Shown piece after piece: positions 7,667-15,710 of a stretch of 23,234 bases of DNA (its first letter is position 1; the number at the start of each line of letters is the position of its first letter). The notes under the pieces are model-generated. The model saw only the letters and a list, made by a program, of their open reading frames with translations. It made no database searches and was not told the origin of the DNA. Both the position numbers and the translations under genes were made by a program. Origin of the DNA: an uncultured Lachnospiraceae bacterium (GTDB lineage Bacteria > Bacillota > Clostridia > Lachnospirales > Lachnospiraceae); NCBI GenBank assembly GCA_910587095.1, contig CAJUMJ010000051.1:1-23234 (forward strand), given 5' to 3'.

Positions 7667-8929
7667 ATGGAAATTTTATTTTACCGCTACAACAGTATAT
7701 GTGAACCTGACATTCTAAAGGTCTTCGAGAGCTTCGGCCTCACGGTGCACACGGAAGAACTGGAAATATACAACAAAAAGGTTACGCCACGCGAATGTGC
7801 CGGCAAAGTGGCCGGGTGGATTATGGAAAAGCCGCTTGCTTTTGTGTTCAGCGTCAACTTCTTTCCCGCCATCTCCTACACCTGCGAGCGGCTGAAAGTT
7901 CCTTACGTCTGTTGGAGTGTGGATTCCCCGGTGCCGGAGCTGTTCTCAAATGCCATAAAAAATTCTTTCAACCGCATTTTTCTATTTGATAAAGCGCAAT
8001 ACGCTTTCTTCTCTCCGCTCAATCCCGGCTGCATTCACTATCTTCCCCTTGCCACCAACGTAAAGCGCTGGGAAGAAGTCGTTCTTGGCATGACCGACGA
8101 AGACTACGGCCGGTACGGCGCCGACGTGTCGTTCGTTGGGTCGCTTTACACCGAGAAATGCCGATACGACGCTCTGCTTGCCTCCAGGCAGCCTCTTGCC
8201 TGTCAGGAGCCGGGGCGGGCGTCCGCCCCGCCTGTTCCGGGCGCCGGCCCAATCTCCCCCCACACCCGTGGTTTTGTGGACGGGCTCATAGAGGCGCAGC
8301 TTAAGGTATTCGGCTGCAATTTTATTGCGGAAAGCCTGACGGAAGAAGTCATTCGGGAAATTGCGGCCGCCGATCCTGCCTTTTATAAGGGGACCGATAC
8401 TTGCGGCGACACCGACCGCTACCTTGTGGCGCACCAGTACATCGGGATGAAGCTGGCCGCAGTGGAGCGGGAGCGCACCCTGAATCTCCTCTCGAAACAT
8501 TTTCACGTGAGCCTCTACACGAGAAGCGACGCCTCCTCACTGCCAAATGTCCACTGTAAAGGCGGCGTGAGTACCCTGACCGAGATGCCTAAAGTATTTC
8601 AGGCAAGTAAAATCAACCTGAATATGACCATGCGTCCCATCGAGACGGGACTGTCCTTGCGTATCTGGGATATTTTAGGCTGCGGCGGTTTTCTGCTCAC
8701 CAACTACCAGACTGAAATTCCCGATTATTTTGAAATCGGAAAAGAGCTGGAAACCTACGAATCGATGGAGGAACTGGTCCAAAAGGTGCAATATTATCTT
8801 ACACATGAGGAAGAGCGCATGGAGATCGCCATACGCGGCTATGAAAAGGTGGCTAAGTATCACACCTACGAAGTCAGGCTTGCGCAAATGATAAAAACTC
8901 TGACACAGAGCGGAAATGTAGCCGGCTGA
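7667..8929 (+). CDS. CgeB-like glycosyltransferase (DUF3880 plus Glyco_trans_1_2)
   Basis: This 420-residue protein has the architecture of the CgeB/DUF3880 family. The N-terminal domain (about 1-170) contains VPYVCWSVDSPVP and the YLPLATNVKRW and VSFVGSLY motifs. The C-terminal domain (about 310-412) contains KINLNMTMRPIETGLSLRIW and GCGGFLLTNY, the Glyco_trans_1_2 region. CgeB proteins are linked to spore-coat or surface glycans. Within a flagellar locus, homologues usually modify flagellin. A Pro/Ala-rich stretch at about 171-199 is encoded by very GC-rich DNA with a perfect 7-bp palindrome and looks inserted. AAGGGA lies 10 bases before the ATG. It is the last gene before a strong terminator. 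Confidence 0.85.
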   Translation: MEILFYRYNSICEPDILKVFESFGLTVHTEELEIYNKKVTPRECAGKVAGWIMEKPLAFVFSVNFFPAISYTCERLKVPYVCWSVDSPVPELFSNAIKNSFNRIFLFDKAQYAFFSPLNPGCIHYLPLATNVKRWEEVVLGMTDEDYGRYGADVSFVGSLYTEKCRYDALLASRQPLACQEPGRASAPPVPGAGPISPHTRGFVDGLIEAQLKVFGCNFIAESLTEEVIREIAAADPAFYKGTDTCGDTDRYLVAHQYIGMKLAAVERERTLNLLSKHFHVSLYTRSDASSLPNVHCKGGVSTLTEMPKVFQASKINLNMTMRPIETGLSLRIWDILGCGGFLLTNYQTEIPDYFEIGKELETYESMEELVQKVQYYLTHEEERMEIAIRGYEKVAKYHTYEVRLAQMIKTLTQSGNVAG

Positions 8930-8948
8930 CAGTTACAGGCACGATTAT

Positions 8949-8985
8949 GGGCAGATACAACACTTGTCATATCTGCCCTTTTTTT
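8949..8985 (+). terminator. Rho-independent terminator of the glycosyltransferase operon
   Basis: GGGCAGATA (8949-8957) pairs with TATCTGCCC (8970-8978) and is followed by seven T. It lies 20 bases after the CgeB-like stop. Confidence 0.93.
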
Positions 8986-9042
8986 CGCGACCAGCGAGCC
9001 GAAGTCGTGCTTACATGACCTTGGCGACTGTGGTAAAATTGA

Positions 9043-9070
9043 AATACCCCGCAGCTTGCCGAGGGGTATT
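9043..9070 (-). terminator. Probable terminator after csrA
   Basis: On the minus strand AATACCCC (9063-9070) pairs with GGGGTATT (9043-9050) around a 12-base loop, 19 bases after the csrA stop. The following T-tract is weak (TCAATTTTA), so termination is plausible but not certain. Confidence 0.55.
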
Positions 9071-9088
9071 CGCTGATGTGTTCTTATA

Positions 9089-9307
9089 TTATCCCAGCAA
9101 ATTCTTCAGCGCTTCCATGCCGCCTACATCTCCGGCTTCCTTGTTCGCATCCTGAATCTGCACATAGACTTCTTTCCGATACACAGGCACTTCCCTGGGT
9201 GCGCTGATGCCAAGCTTTACCTGCTCGCCCTTAATCTCAAGAATCGTGATCTCCACGTTATTATTGATCACAAGCGCTTCATTCTTTTTTCTGGATAAAG
9301 CTAACAT
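9089..9307 (-). CDS. csrA: Translational regulator CsrA
   Basis: CsrA is a small dimeric RNA-binding protein that recognises GGA in hairpin loops and blocks translation, classically of flagellin in Firmicutes. The 72-residue product begins MLALSRKKNEALVI and shows the RNA-contact residues Leu4, Arg6 and Arg44 (in VYRKEV), plus VKLGISAP and REVPVYRKEVY. The C-terminal tail (about 55-72) is somewhat long, as in Bacillus-type CsrA bound by FliW. The ATG follows the fliW stop with no gap (TAAATG), so the antagonist and the regulator are translationally coupled. Its likely target leader is at 1284-1317. Confidence 0.97.
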   Translation of the reverse strand: MLALSRKKNEALVINNNVEITILEIKGEQVKLGISAPREVPVYRKEVYVQIQDANKEAGDVGGMEALKNLLG

Positions 9308-9769
9308 TTACTCACCCACCTTCTGTTTTTTTTGATTTAGTATATCATAGATGGGATATTTCACTACATATTCGTCTCCCTCCACGATCACCTGTGTCGC
9401 CAGTTTCTCAGCCGCATTGATCACGATAGGGCCTTTTAAGTTAACTGACATCTTCTTAATTTCTTTGGGTACGGTCACTGTCACCATGACCAAAAGCTCG
9501 TCTGGTTTAATCTCCCCGATATTGTTTAGAAGCTCGTCATCCACCTCTGGATTGTAGTCCGGACATACGATCAGCGGATCCATCACCGGCATGGCAAAAG
9601 TCGGCTCCTGCAAAGACTGCATCCAGTGAATCGTATCCGTCCCTTTTTCCTCATCATGAATCAGGGCAAAATCCTGAAGGTCCGGGAACCCTATGATTCC
9701 GTTGGGAAAATGTATGATTTTTTCGTCATCAACCGTAATCTCTCCGAATACTCTCGTTGTAATCCGCAT
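9308..9769 (-). CDS. fliW: Flagellar assembly factor FliW
   Basis: FliW binds either flagellin or CsrA. When flagellin is exported, free FliW sequesters CsrA and flagellin translation resumes. The 153-residue product has the family's N-terminal strand-rich pattern, with FGEITVDDEKIIHFPNGIIG followed by FPDLQDFALI, and later NLKGPIVIN and YVVKYPIYD. Length is normal. AAAGGA lies 10 bases before the ATG. It is directly abutted by csrA. Upstream lies the tandem repeat region, and no convincing promoter is seen in front of fliW, so it is probably read from the flgM operon. Confidence 0.96.
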   Translation of the reverse strand: MRITTRVFGEITVDDEKIIHFPNGIIGFPDLQDFALIHDEEKGTDTIHWMQSLQEPTFAMPVMDPLIVCPDYNPEVDDELLNNIGEIKPDELLVMVTVTVPKEIKKMSVNLKGPIVINAAEKLATQVIVEGDEYVVKYPIYDILNQKKQKVGE

Positions 9770-9848
9770 ACCTGTAGTCCTTTCCCTATACTTGGTTGAA
9801 TGTAGCCGATATTTATGCAGCTCTCGCCATATAGATATATTTCAAAAG

Positions 9849-10172
9849 AGTCTGCCGCAACCAAGCTCCCACAGTCTTTCTATACCACTGCACTCCGCCG
9901 TGCTACATTCGCAAAATCGCGTCTCCGACGCTTTCCTTTTGCTCATTATGTGGCATTCGCCACATAGCTCCATTCCGAAACAGCCTGGCGTGAGCTTGCT
10001 CCCACAGTCTTTTTCCATGCCCTGCACTCCGCCGTGCTACATTCGCAAAATCGCGTCTCCGACGCTTTCCTTTTGCTCATTATGTGGCATTCGCCACATA
10101 GCTCCATTCCGAAACAGCCTGACGTGAGCAAGCTCCCACAGTCTCTTTCGGAATGGCACTGCACGGCTCATT
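9849..10172 (-). repeat. Tandem repeat, two full units and a partial third, between flgL and fliW
   Basis: Units begin at about 9865, 9998 and 10132 (the GCTCCCACAG landmark on the plus strand), giving periods of 133 and 134. The third unit stops after about 40 bases, and homology extends about 15 bases left of 9865. Full units are nearly identical over their central 100 bases. Each holds an 8-bp inverted repeat (TATGTGGC/GCCACATA, 9947-9966 and 10081-10100) and, read on the minus strand, small hairpins GCGTC-GGA-GACGC and GCAC-GGCGGA-GTGC. The minus strand of the first unit has six GGA and of the second seven, against about two expected. Short open frames across it are Cys-rich and follow the repeat, so I do not call genes. 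It fills the 408-base gap. Confidence 0.9.
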
Positions 10173-10177
10173 GCTTA

Positions 10178-11950
10178 TCAAATATAATTCATCAAATTAG
10201 TTTGCATGATTTTGCCGGTGGCCATGAGGGCTGCGTTGTAAGTCAGCTCGGAGCTGGTCAGCTCTATCGCCACTTCGGTAATGTCAATGCCTTCGTTGTC
10301 CTGCTGAATTTCCTTAAAGGTTGCTTTCTGGTTCGTCAGTCTGTTGGAGATCAGCTCCAAGCGGCTTCCTCTTGTGGCATTGTCTGTCATCGCCACTCTG
10401 GAGTCATCCGAGTATTTCTGGTATTTCGTCATCTGATTCTCAAATTTTGTGTGAATGTTATCACGGATATGCGCATCCGCTTTCTCCACACCTTCAAGGC
10501 GCAGAGCAAGATCCTTGTACTCCGGGCTGTCCTCCGCGTAATCTTCCATCTTTTTCTTCAGATTCGCCTCAAGTTTTTCAATATCCTCAAGCTGCTTTAT
10601 ATAATACTCGAAATCATCCAAATCTCTCTGCACGTCATGGGTAAAGATCTCGTCAGCCTTGGTATTTACCTGAATCTGCTGGTTATATCCCACATCGTAG
10701 TAGATATCCTGGGTTCTTCCCTCTTCCACCTGCGTGTTGTACCATGTCTTTCTCGGTTCCGCCACATGGGGATTTCCGCCGGGAGCCGCCAGATCTTTGG
10801 TTTCCAGGCACTTAAAATAGTGCACCGGATTGATGTCGCCGTTTTGCCATGTGGATTTGTCGTAATTCACCTGGAAGGTCTTTCCTCCCTCAAAAGCGCT
10901 CTCACTGAAATTTTCTTTATAATACTGATCGGAGAACACCAGCTCTCCACTGCCGGGAACATACGCAATCCCCGTACAGGTGCCTTCCGCGATCGCCTTG
11001 TATGCCTCCTCCTGGCTTGCAAACTCCTGTACGTCAAGCGCGCCCAATGCCGTCGACACCGACGTCGGCAGCGGAGGCACGGAAGTAGGGGTCAACTCGT
11101 TGCCGTTCGAATCCTTCGCGCTCACTACATTCACCGTAGCGGCGAAGTTGGTGCCCGGTGTAACGCCGGCCGGCGCCGTGATTTCCAGCTTTACGTCGCT
11201 ATAAACCGTAGGCGGGTTAGTCGCCGCATCCTCGTACTTCGGCAGCGTGATAGTCAGTTTCTGAGGATTCCCCTCTATGTCCGTTTTAGTCAGGGAGTCC
11301 AAGTTATTATAGGAAATACGGAAGCGGTACATCGTCGTATTTTCAACGGTCTGCTCATAAGAATTCGTGGAGCTTGTGATATTCGTATCCATATCCGCCA
11401 CCTGGTCGAAACCAGTGTAGAGAACCCTGCTGATATCCTCAAACCCAAACTTCTCGTCAATGTTGAAGGACACCGGATGCTCCTTCATCTTCTTCATATC
11501 CTCCTCGGTAAAAGTCACCGGGAGATCCGTCCTGTAACCGGAGAATACAAAACGCCCCGCATAGTCCACATTCGCGCAGGAATAAAACTCCTCTGTCAAC
11601 TGCTTCATCTGTGAAAGAAGAATCCGCAAATCTTCCGACGTCTCATATTTATTTGCGGAAGTTTCCACCTGCCTGTAAAGATCGGTAAGCACCTCATCCA
11701 CGGTCTTCATGGCATCCGCTGTCAGTGTCAGCCACTGATCCGCATCCTTTGCGTTCTTGTCATTGTACTGACTCACCGTAGTCACATTGCTTCGCAGGCG
11801 AAGCGCCCTGATCGCCACAACCGGATCGTCGGAAGGGCGCACGATCTTGCTCTGGTTCGTCATCTGGTTTGTCAGCTTATCCTGTAAAATCTTATTCTGG
11901 TTTATGTTATATGCGGAATTGTTCCGCATAATCTTATTTGTCATTCTCAT
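10178..11950 (-). CDS. flgL: Flagellar hook-filament junction protein FlgL (HAP3), enlarged
   Basis: FlgL joins the FlgK ring to the filament. The N-terminal flagellin-like helix region is clear (MRMTNKIMRNNSAYNINQNK, then QSKIVRPSDDPVVAIRALRL near 33-52, and FVFSGYRTD near 135). The C-terminal helix region ends with LTSSELTYNAALMATGKIMQ and TNLMNYI. At 590 residues it is about twice the common 300, with an inserted strand-rich, Pro/Thr-containing region at roughly 150-430 that should be surface exposed. The ATG lies 11 bases after GAGGG. It follows the second flgK by 79 bases and precedes the tandem repeat. Confidence 0.94.
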   Translation of the reverse strand: MRMTNKIMRNNSAYNINQNKILQDKLTNQMTNQSKIVRPSDDPVVAIRALRLRSNVTTVSQYNDKNAKDADQWLTLTADAMKTVDEVLTDLYRQVETSANKYETSEDLRILLSQMKQLTEEFYSCANVDYAGRFVFSGYRTDLPVTFTEEDMKKMKEHPVSFNIDEKFGFEDISRVLYTGFDQVADMDTNITSSTNSYEQTVENTTMYRFRISYNNLDSLTKTDIEGNPQKLTITLPKYEDAATNPPTVYSDVKLEITAPAGVTPGTNFAATVNVVSAKDSNGNELTPTSVPPLPTSVSTALGALDVQEFASQEEAYKAIAEGTCTGIAYVPGSGELVFSDQYYKENFSESAFEGGKTFQVNYDKSTWQNGDINPVHYFKCLETKDLAAPGGNPHVAEPRKTWYNTQVEEGRTQDIYYDVGYNQQIQVNTKADEIFTHDVQRDLDDFEYYIKQLEDIEKLEANLKKKMEDYAEDSPEYKDLALRLEGVEKADAHIRDNIHTKFENQMTKYQKYSDDSRVAMTDNATRGSRLELISNRLTNQKATFKEIQQDNEGIDITEVAIELTSSELTYNAALMATGKIMQTNLMNYI

Positions 11951-12029
11951 AACCGGAAACCCTCTTTCTTATTGTTCTACATATGCTGCTCTCACGATCT
12001 GTTCCATCCTAAACCTTCATGTCACAATG

Positions 12030-13913
12030 TTAAACCCCGGTCTGTAAAATCAGCCGGTCGTATACTTCTGTCAGCACATTGATCATTTTCGAGGCAAGGG
12101 TGTATGAATTTTCATACTTCACCAGATTCATGGCTTCCTCATCCTCATCCACACCGGAAATCGAAATTCTCTGGTTGTCGATGTTTGTCTCCAGGCTGAA
12201 ATACGTCTCATAAAAGGTTTCGGCATTGCTTGTGTTTAAGGTAGCGTCAGACAAAACACATTCCAGGAAGCCGCCGGCATCTCTGCCACGGAAGCTGAAC
12301 TGATTGACATCCCCAAGCATGGAGATTACAGCCCATACCTGATCACACTGCTCCTGTCCCTCAATCTCGTCCTTGCCGTCGCCCGGCGCACCGATTCCCG
12401 CATCCTTGTCGATGTCCTTTCTGGTTCCCAAAAGATCCGGGTTCTTCACTACCGCATCCAGAAGATTGATATTGCCTGCGGTCAGATTATAATAACCGGT
12501 ATTTTCCCCGTTCTGAGTCGCCATATCCAGCTCATTTTGCGTGTACTGCCCGTCGTTTCTCACATAGTCCCCCGTGAAAAGAATATCCGCTTTCTGCGGC
12601 GGGTTCTCCGCTGTAAGACCAACTTTAAAGATATCGTTTACTTTTCTGGCAAATTCGCGCACCCACTCATTCATCTGCTTCATGTAATAAGGGATACCCT
12701 GATAGTTCATCTCGCCGCCTGTGGACGCGTCCTGCCATGTCTTTTCCGCAGTCAGCGGAAGGTCGCTCTTCTTATTGTCCACAATGAAAGTATATTCGCC
12801 GTTTCCGTTGTAGGTCCAGCTCTTATATTGGTAGAGCTGATCCCCGATATTGATGATACCGCCGGTATCGGAGAGATTGCACTTTGTTATATTCTGCAAA
12901 TGGGGATCCGTCGTCTTTATCGTCACCGAGGAAAGAGCGCCGTAATAAGTTACTTTAGTTGCCGTCCCCTTAAAATACTCGCCGTTATTGCCGTCACGCA
13001 TCTCGATCAGGCCACGCAGCTCGCCGCCCATAGAAGCGTTATATAGATTAAACGACAAACCGTTGCTCCACATAATATCGTATAGGCCGTCCACATCGGT
13101 CTGGTTCATCTTTTCCTCATCCTTGCGGGCTACGCAGGTCAACGTCCTGTAATCGTCCATATCCACCAGAGTCTGCCCACCGGCGATCTTTACTATATAT
13201 CTGTGAGTCGCCGTCTCATTGCCCTGTTTATCCAGAATCGGAAGCTCCTCGGCCTTCACATCCACAATAACGGAGAGCTCATCGATCAGGGAATCTCTCT
13301 TGTCACGCAGCTCGTTTGCTATTTTTCCCGTCATCTCGATGGTGTTAATCTGTTTGTTGACCGTTGCAATGTTCTGCGCGATCGTGTTGATCTGATCCGC
13401 CCGGATCTTGATCTCGTCATTGACATCCGCCTGAAGATCCTGCAAATCTCCGTACATGTTGTTGAAATAATCCGTCAATGCTTTCGCCGCGCCCAAAAAC
13501 TGCGCCTTTGTATCGGTACTGCTGGCATTCTTTGTAATTTCCTGCAAAGTTACGCCAATCTGGTCAAAGAGGGTCTTAAAACCCGTCTTGTTATCGTCCT
13601 TAAAATACTCCTGAATCATGTTACAATAGTAAAGCTTCGCATCATACTCGCCCAGCTTCGTCTCATTTGCCCAATATTTATGATCATAAAAAAGATCTCT
13701 CACACGCTCAACCGACAAAGTCTCCACACCTGCGCCCGCGCACCCGTAGGTTGCGAACACACGCAGAGCACTAGCCGCTTCCGTGTTTACCTGCTGCCTG
13801 CTGTAGCCAGCGGTATTTACATTACTGATATTATTGCCGGTGGTATTCAGTGCGGCGTTGGCCGCCCGAAGCCCCGATGATGCGATTGTCAGTCCAAAAA
13901 ATGTAGATGCCAT
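12030..13913 (-). CDS. flgK: Flagellar hook-associated protein FlgK (HAP1), second copy in operon
   Basis: The N-terminal hook-type signature is intact: MASTFFGLTIASSGLRAANA, then ALNTTGNNISNVNTAGYSRQ and QVNTE. The C-terminal helix reads EEAMNLVKYENSYTLASKMI, then NVLTEVYDRLILQTGV. The 627-residue protein is complete. FlgK forms the ring next to the hook. A different flgK lies directly upstream (14020-15690). The two share the terminal helices but differ strongly in the middle, so they are old paralogues and not a recent duplication. GAGAGG precedes the ATG by 5 bases, and the gap to the upstream flgK is 106 bases. Confidence 0.94.
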   Translation of the reverse strand: MASTFFGLTIASSGLRAANAALNTTGNNISNVNTAGYSRQQVNTEAASALRVFATYGCAGAGVETLSVERVRDLFYDHKYWANETKLGEYDAKLYYCNMIQEYFKDDNKTGFKTLFDQIGVTLQEITKNASSTDTKAQFLGAAKALTDYFNNMYGDLQDLQADVNDEIKIRADQINTIAQNIATVNKQINTIEMTGKIANELRDKRDSLIDELSVIVDVKAEELPILDKQGNETATHRYIVKIAGGQTLVDMDDYRTLTCVARKDEEKMNQTDVDGLYDIMWSNGLSFNLYNASMGGELRGLIEMRDGNNGEYFKGTATKVTYYGALSSVTIKTTDPHLQNITKCNLSDTGGIINIGDQLYQYKSWTYNGNGEYTFIVDNKKSDLPLTAEKTWQDASTGGEMNYQGIPYYMKQMNEWVREFARKVNDIFKVGLTAENPPQKADILFTGDYVRNDGQYTQNELDMATQNGENTGYYNLTAGNINLLDAVVKNPDLLGTRKDIDKDAGIGAPGDGKDEIEGQEQCDQVWAVISMLGDVNQFSFRGRDAGGFLECVLSDATLNTSNAETFYETYFSLETNIDNQRISISGVDEDEEAMNLVKYENSYTLASKMINVLTEVYDRLILQTGV

Positions 13914-14019
13914 ATTTTCCTCTCATTCCGAAGCATTCTACGCTGAGAAACGCAGGCAGAATATCAAACTTTGCTCTGCGATCAAAAGAATTTGTGATGC
14001 TTCCGCACAAATCCCCGAA

Positions 14020-15690
14020 TCAGCGTCCAAGAGTAGACAGAAGATGATCTAGCATCTCGCTGACTACATTGATATATCTGCTGGATGCGTTGTATGCGTT
14101 CTGGAACATGATCATGTTGGTCAGCTCCTCGTCGGAAGATACGCCAACGATCTCTTCCCTGGCATACGACAGCGCATCCGTAGCCACTTCCTGGTTCGCC
14201 TGAATCCCGCGGCATACCGCTCCCGTGTTCGCGATCTGTGCTACCAGATTCTTGTAGTAATTCGTAAAATTGAGAGGTGTTGTTACATTGGGATTCAAAG
14301 TATATTTAGCCTCTTCAAAAGCCTGTTTAAGCGCCTCCATAGTCGCATTGTCCTCGGAATGCTCATCCAGACGGAAGTTTAACAGCGAAGGCGTCTGGCG
14401 CAGTTCCTGGTTAATCATTATATTTCTCACCGACCATCCTGTTTCGGGCTTGGATTTATCCTCCGGAACCATAAGCTGAAAAAGCTCATATGGTTTGCCG
14501 TTTTCGTCCCGCAGATATGTGGAATCGGGATTTAACTGTGTAGCTCTTTCCGCTCCATCGGCTAACACCTGGTTAATCTTTGTCGTGATAATGTGTACCA
14601 GCTGGTCGAACTCCGCCTGGATATTCATCACGAGAGACTGTGATACATTTTTGTCGTACCAACCCTCCTCATACTCTCCGTCCGGATTGATATCGTTAAT
14701 TTCACTGTAGGTAGCTCTGTGGTCACCCCTGGCAAGCACCGTGCTTTTCAGGGAACCGATATCCGTATTGTACATGGAAGAGATTTCCTGGGTCAGGTTA
14801 AACACCTTTGCACTCGCTATGTTTTCCTCCGAAACAATCGGATTCCCATCCTTATCAAACTTGTCATAGGTCGCAAGCTTTTTCCAGTAAGGCGTATAAA
14901 AACCGGTCTGCGGGTCTGTATAGAGACACATTTCGCTGACCAGACTGCCTTTCACCAGATCTACCTGTTCAAAACGGACACTCACATAACCGGTAGGACT
15001 TTCGGAGTATGTGATATTTCCAATCTTAGCCAGCTCGTCCAGAAGATAGTTCCTGCGGTCGCGCAGATCGTTCGCGCGCTCCGGGCCGCTCTCCACTCTC
15101 ATGATAGCTCTGTTTAAGCTTTCAATTTCCTGCGCATATTTATTAATCAGGTCAACATCCGTCTTGACCCTTTTATTCATATTATCCTGATAATCGCAAA
15201 GGCTGTCATACACCGCCCTCGCTTTTGTAATAAACTCATAGGCTTTCGTCACAAACAGATCCTGATTGACCGAAAGAGTCGGGTTCTTAGCCAACTCCTG
15301 CACTGCCACCCATAGACCCTGATCCCCGGTAAGCGCTTCGGAGAACTCATGTCCCTCGTTGGACTCGCCCAGAATATATTCTATTTCTTCTATTGTAGTG
15401 GTAGAGACATTATAAAAAGCACTCCGCCCTGATTCACGGCGGTAGTTCTTATCCAATATCGCGTCTCTCTCCTGTCTTGTTCGGGTATAATTGACACCAA
15501 GACCTATCTGCATCCAGTTCTTTGTGGCGCTTTTGGAAATCGTGTTGTACGTCCGCGTTCCTTGCGCCACCTGCTGTCTGGTGTATCCTTGGGTGTCTAA
15601 ATTGGACATGTTGTGCGCTGTCGTATTGAGCGCATTACTTGATGTTTGCAGGCCAGATACGCCTACATAAAGGCTTCCCATTAATGACAT
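14020..15690 (-). CDS. flgK: Flagellar hook-associated protein FlgK (HAP1), first copy in operon
   Basis: The 556-residue product carries the FlgK N-terminus (MSLMGSLYVGVSGLQTSSNA, then LNTTAHNMSNLDTQGYTRQQ) and the canonical C-terminal helix (EELTNMIMFQNAYNASSRYI, then NVVSEMLDHLLSTLGR). It also has a long helical stretch with ERANDLRDRRNYLLDELAKI near 205-225, a FlgK hallmark. GAGGA lies 9 bases before the ATG. It starts 20 bases after flgN, its expected chaperone gene. Of the two flgK genes this is the better match by position to the usual flgM-flgN-flgK-flgL order. Confidence 0.95.
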   Translation of the reverse strand: MSLMGSLYVGVSGLQTSSNALNTTAHNMSNLDTQGYTRQQVAQGTRTYNTISKSATKNWMQIGLGVNYTRTRQERDAILDKNYRRESGRSAFYNVSTTTIEEIEYILGESNEGHEFSEALTGDQGLWVAVQELAKNPTLSVNQDLFVTKAYEFITKARAVYDSLCDYQDNMNKRVKTDVDLINKYAQEIESLNRAIMRVESGPERANDLRDRRNYLLDELAKIGNITYSESPTGYVSVRFEQVDLVKGSLVSEMCLYTDPQTGFYTPYWKKLATYDKFDKDGNPIVSEENIASAKVFNLTQEISSMYNTDIGSLKSTVLARGDHRATYSEINDINPDGEYEEGWYDKNVSQSLVMNIQAEFDQLVHIITTKINQVLADGAERATQLNPDSTYLRDENGKPYELFQLMVPEDKSKPETGWSVRNIMINQELRQTPSLLNFRLDEHSEDNATMEALKQAFEEAKYTLNPNVTTPLNFTNYYKNLVAQIANTGAVCRGIQANQEVATDALSYAREEIVGVSSDEELTNMIMFQNAYNASSRYINVVSEMLDHLLSTLGR

Positions 15691-15710
15691 ATTCTACCGT
15701 CCTCAACAAT

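Noticed and set aside
9800..9815. CCGATAT on the plus strand near fliW
   Set aside because: There is no TAAA 15-16 bases upstream, and no plus-strand gene follows, so it is not a sigma-D promoter.
9842..10164. Minus-strand frames of 61 and 72 codons in the flgL-fliW gap
   Set aside because: Both frames follow the tandem repeat unit, share the same Cys-rich translation, lack ribosome sites and have no family pattern. They are repeat-derived.
9849..10172. CRISPR array
   Set aside because: The units are 133-134 bases and adjacent with no unique spacers of constant length, and no cas genes are present.
10034..11614. Long plus-strand frame of 526 codons opposite flgL
   Set aside because: It is antisense to a clear flgL, rich in His/Arg/Leu as expected for a shadow frame, with no motif or ribosome site.
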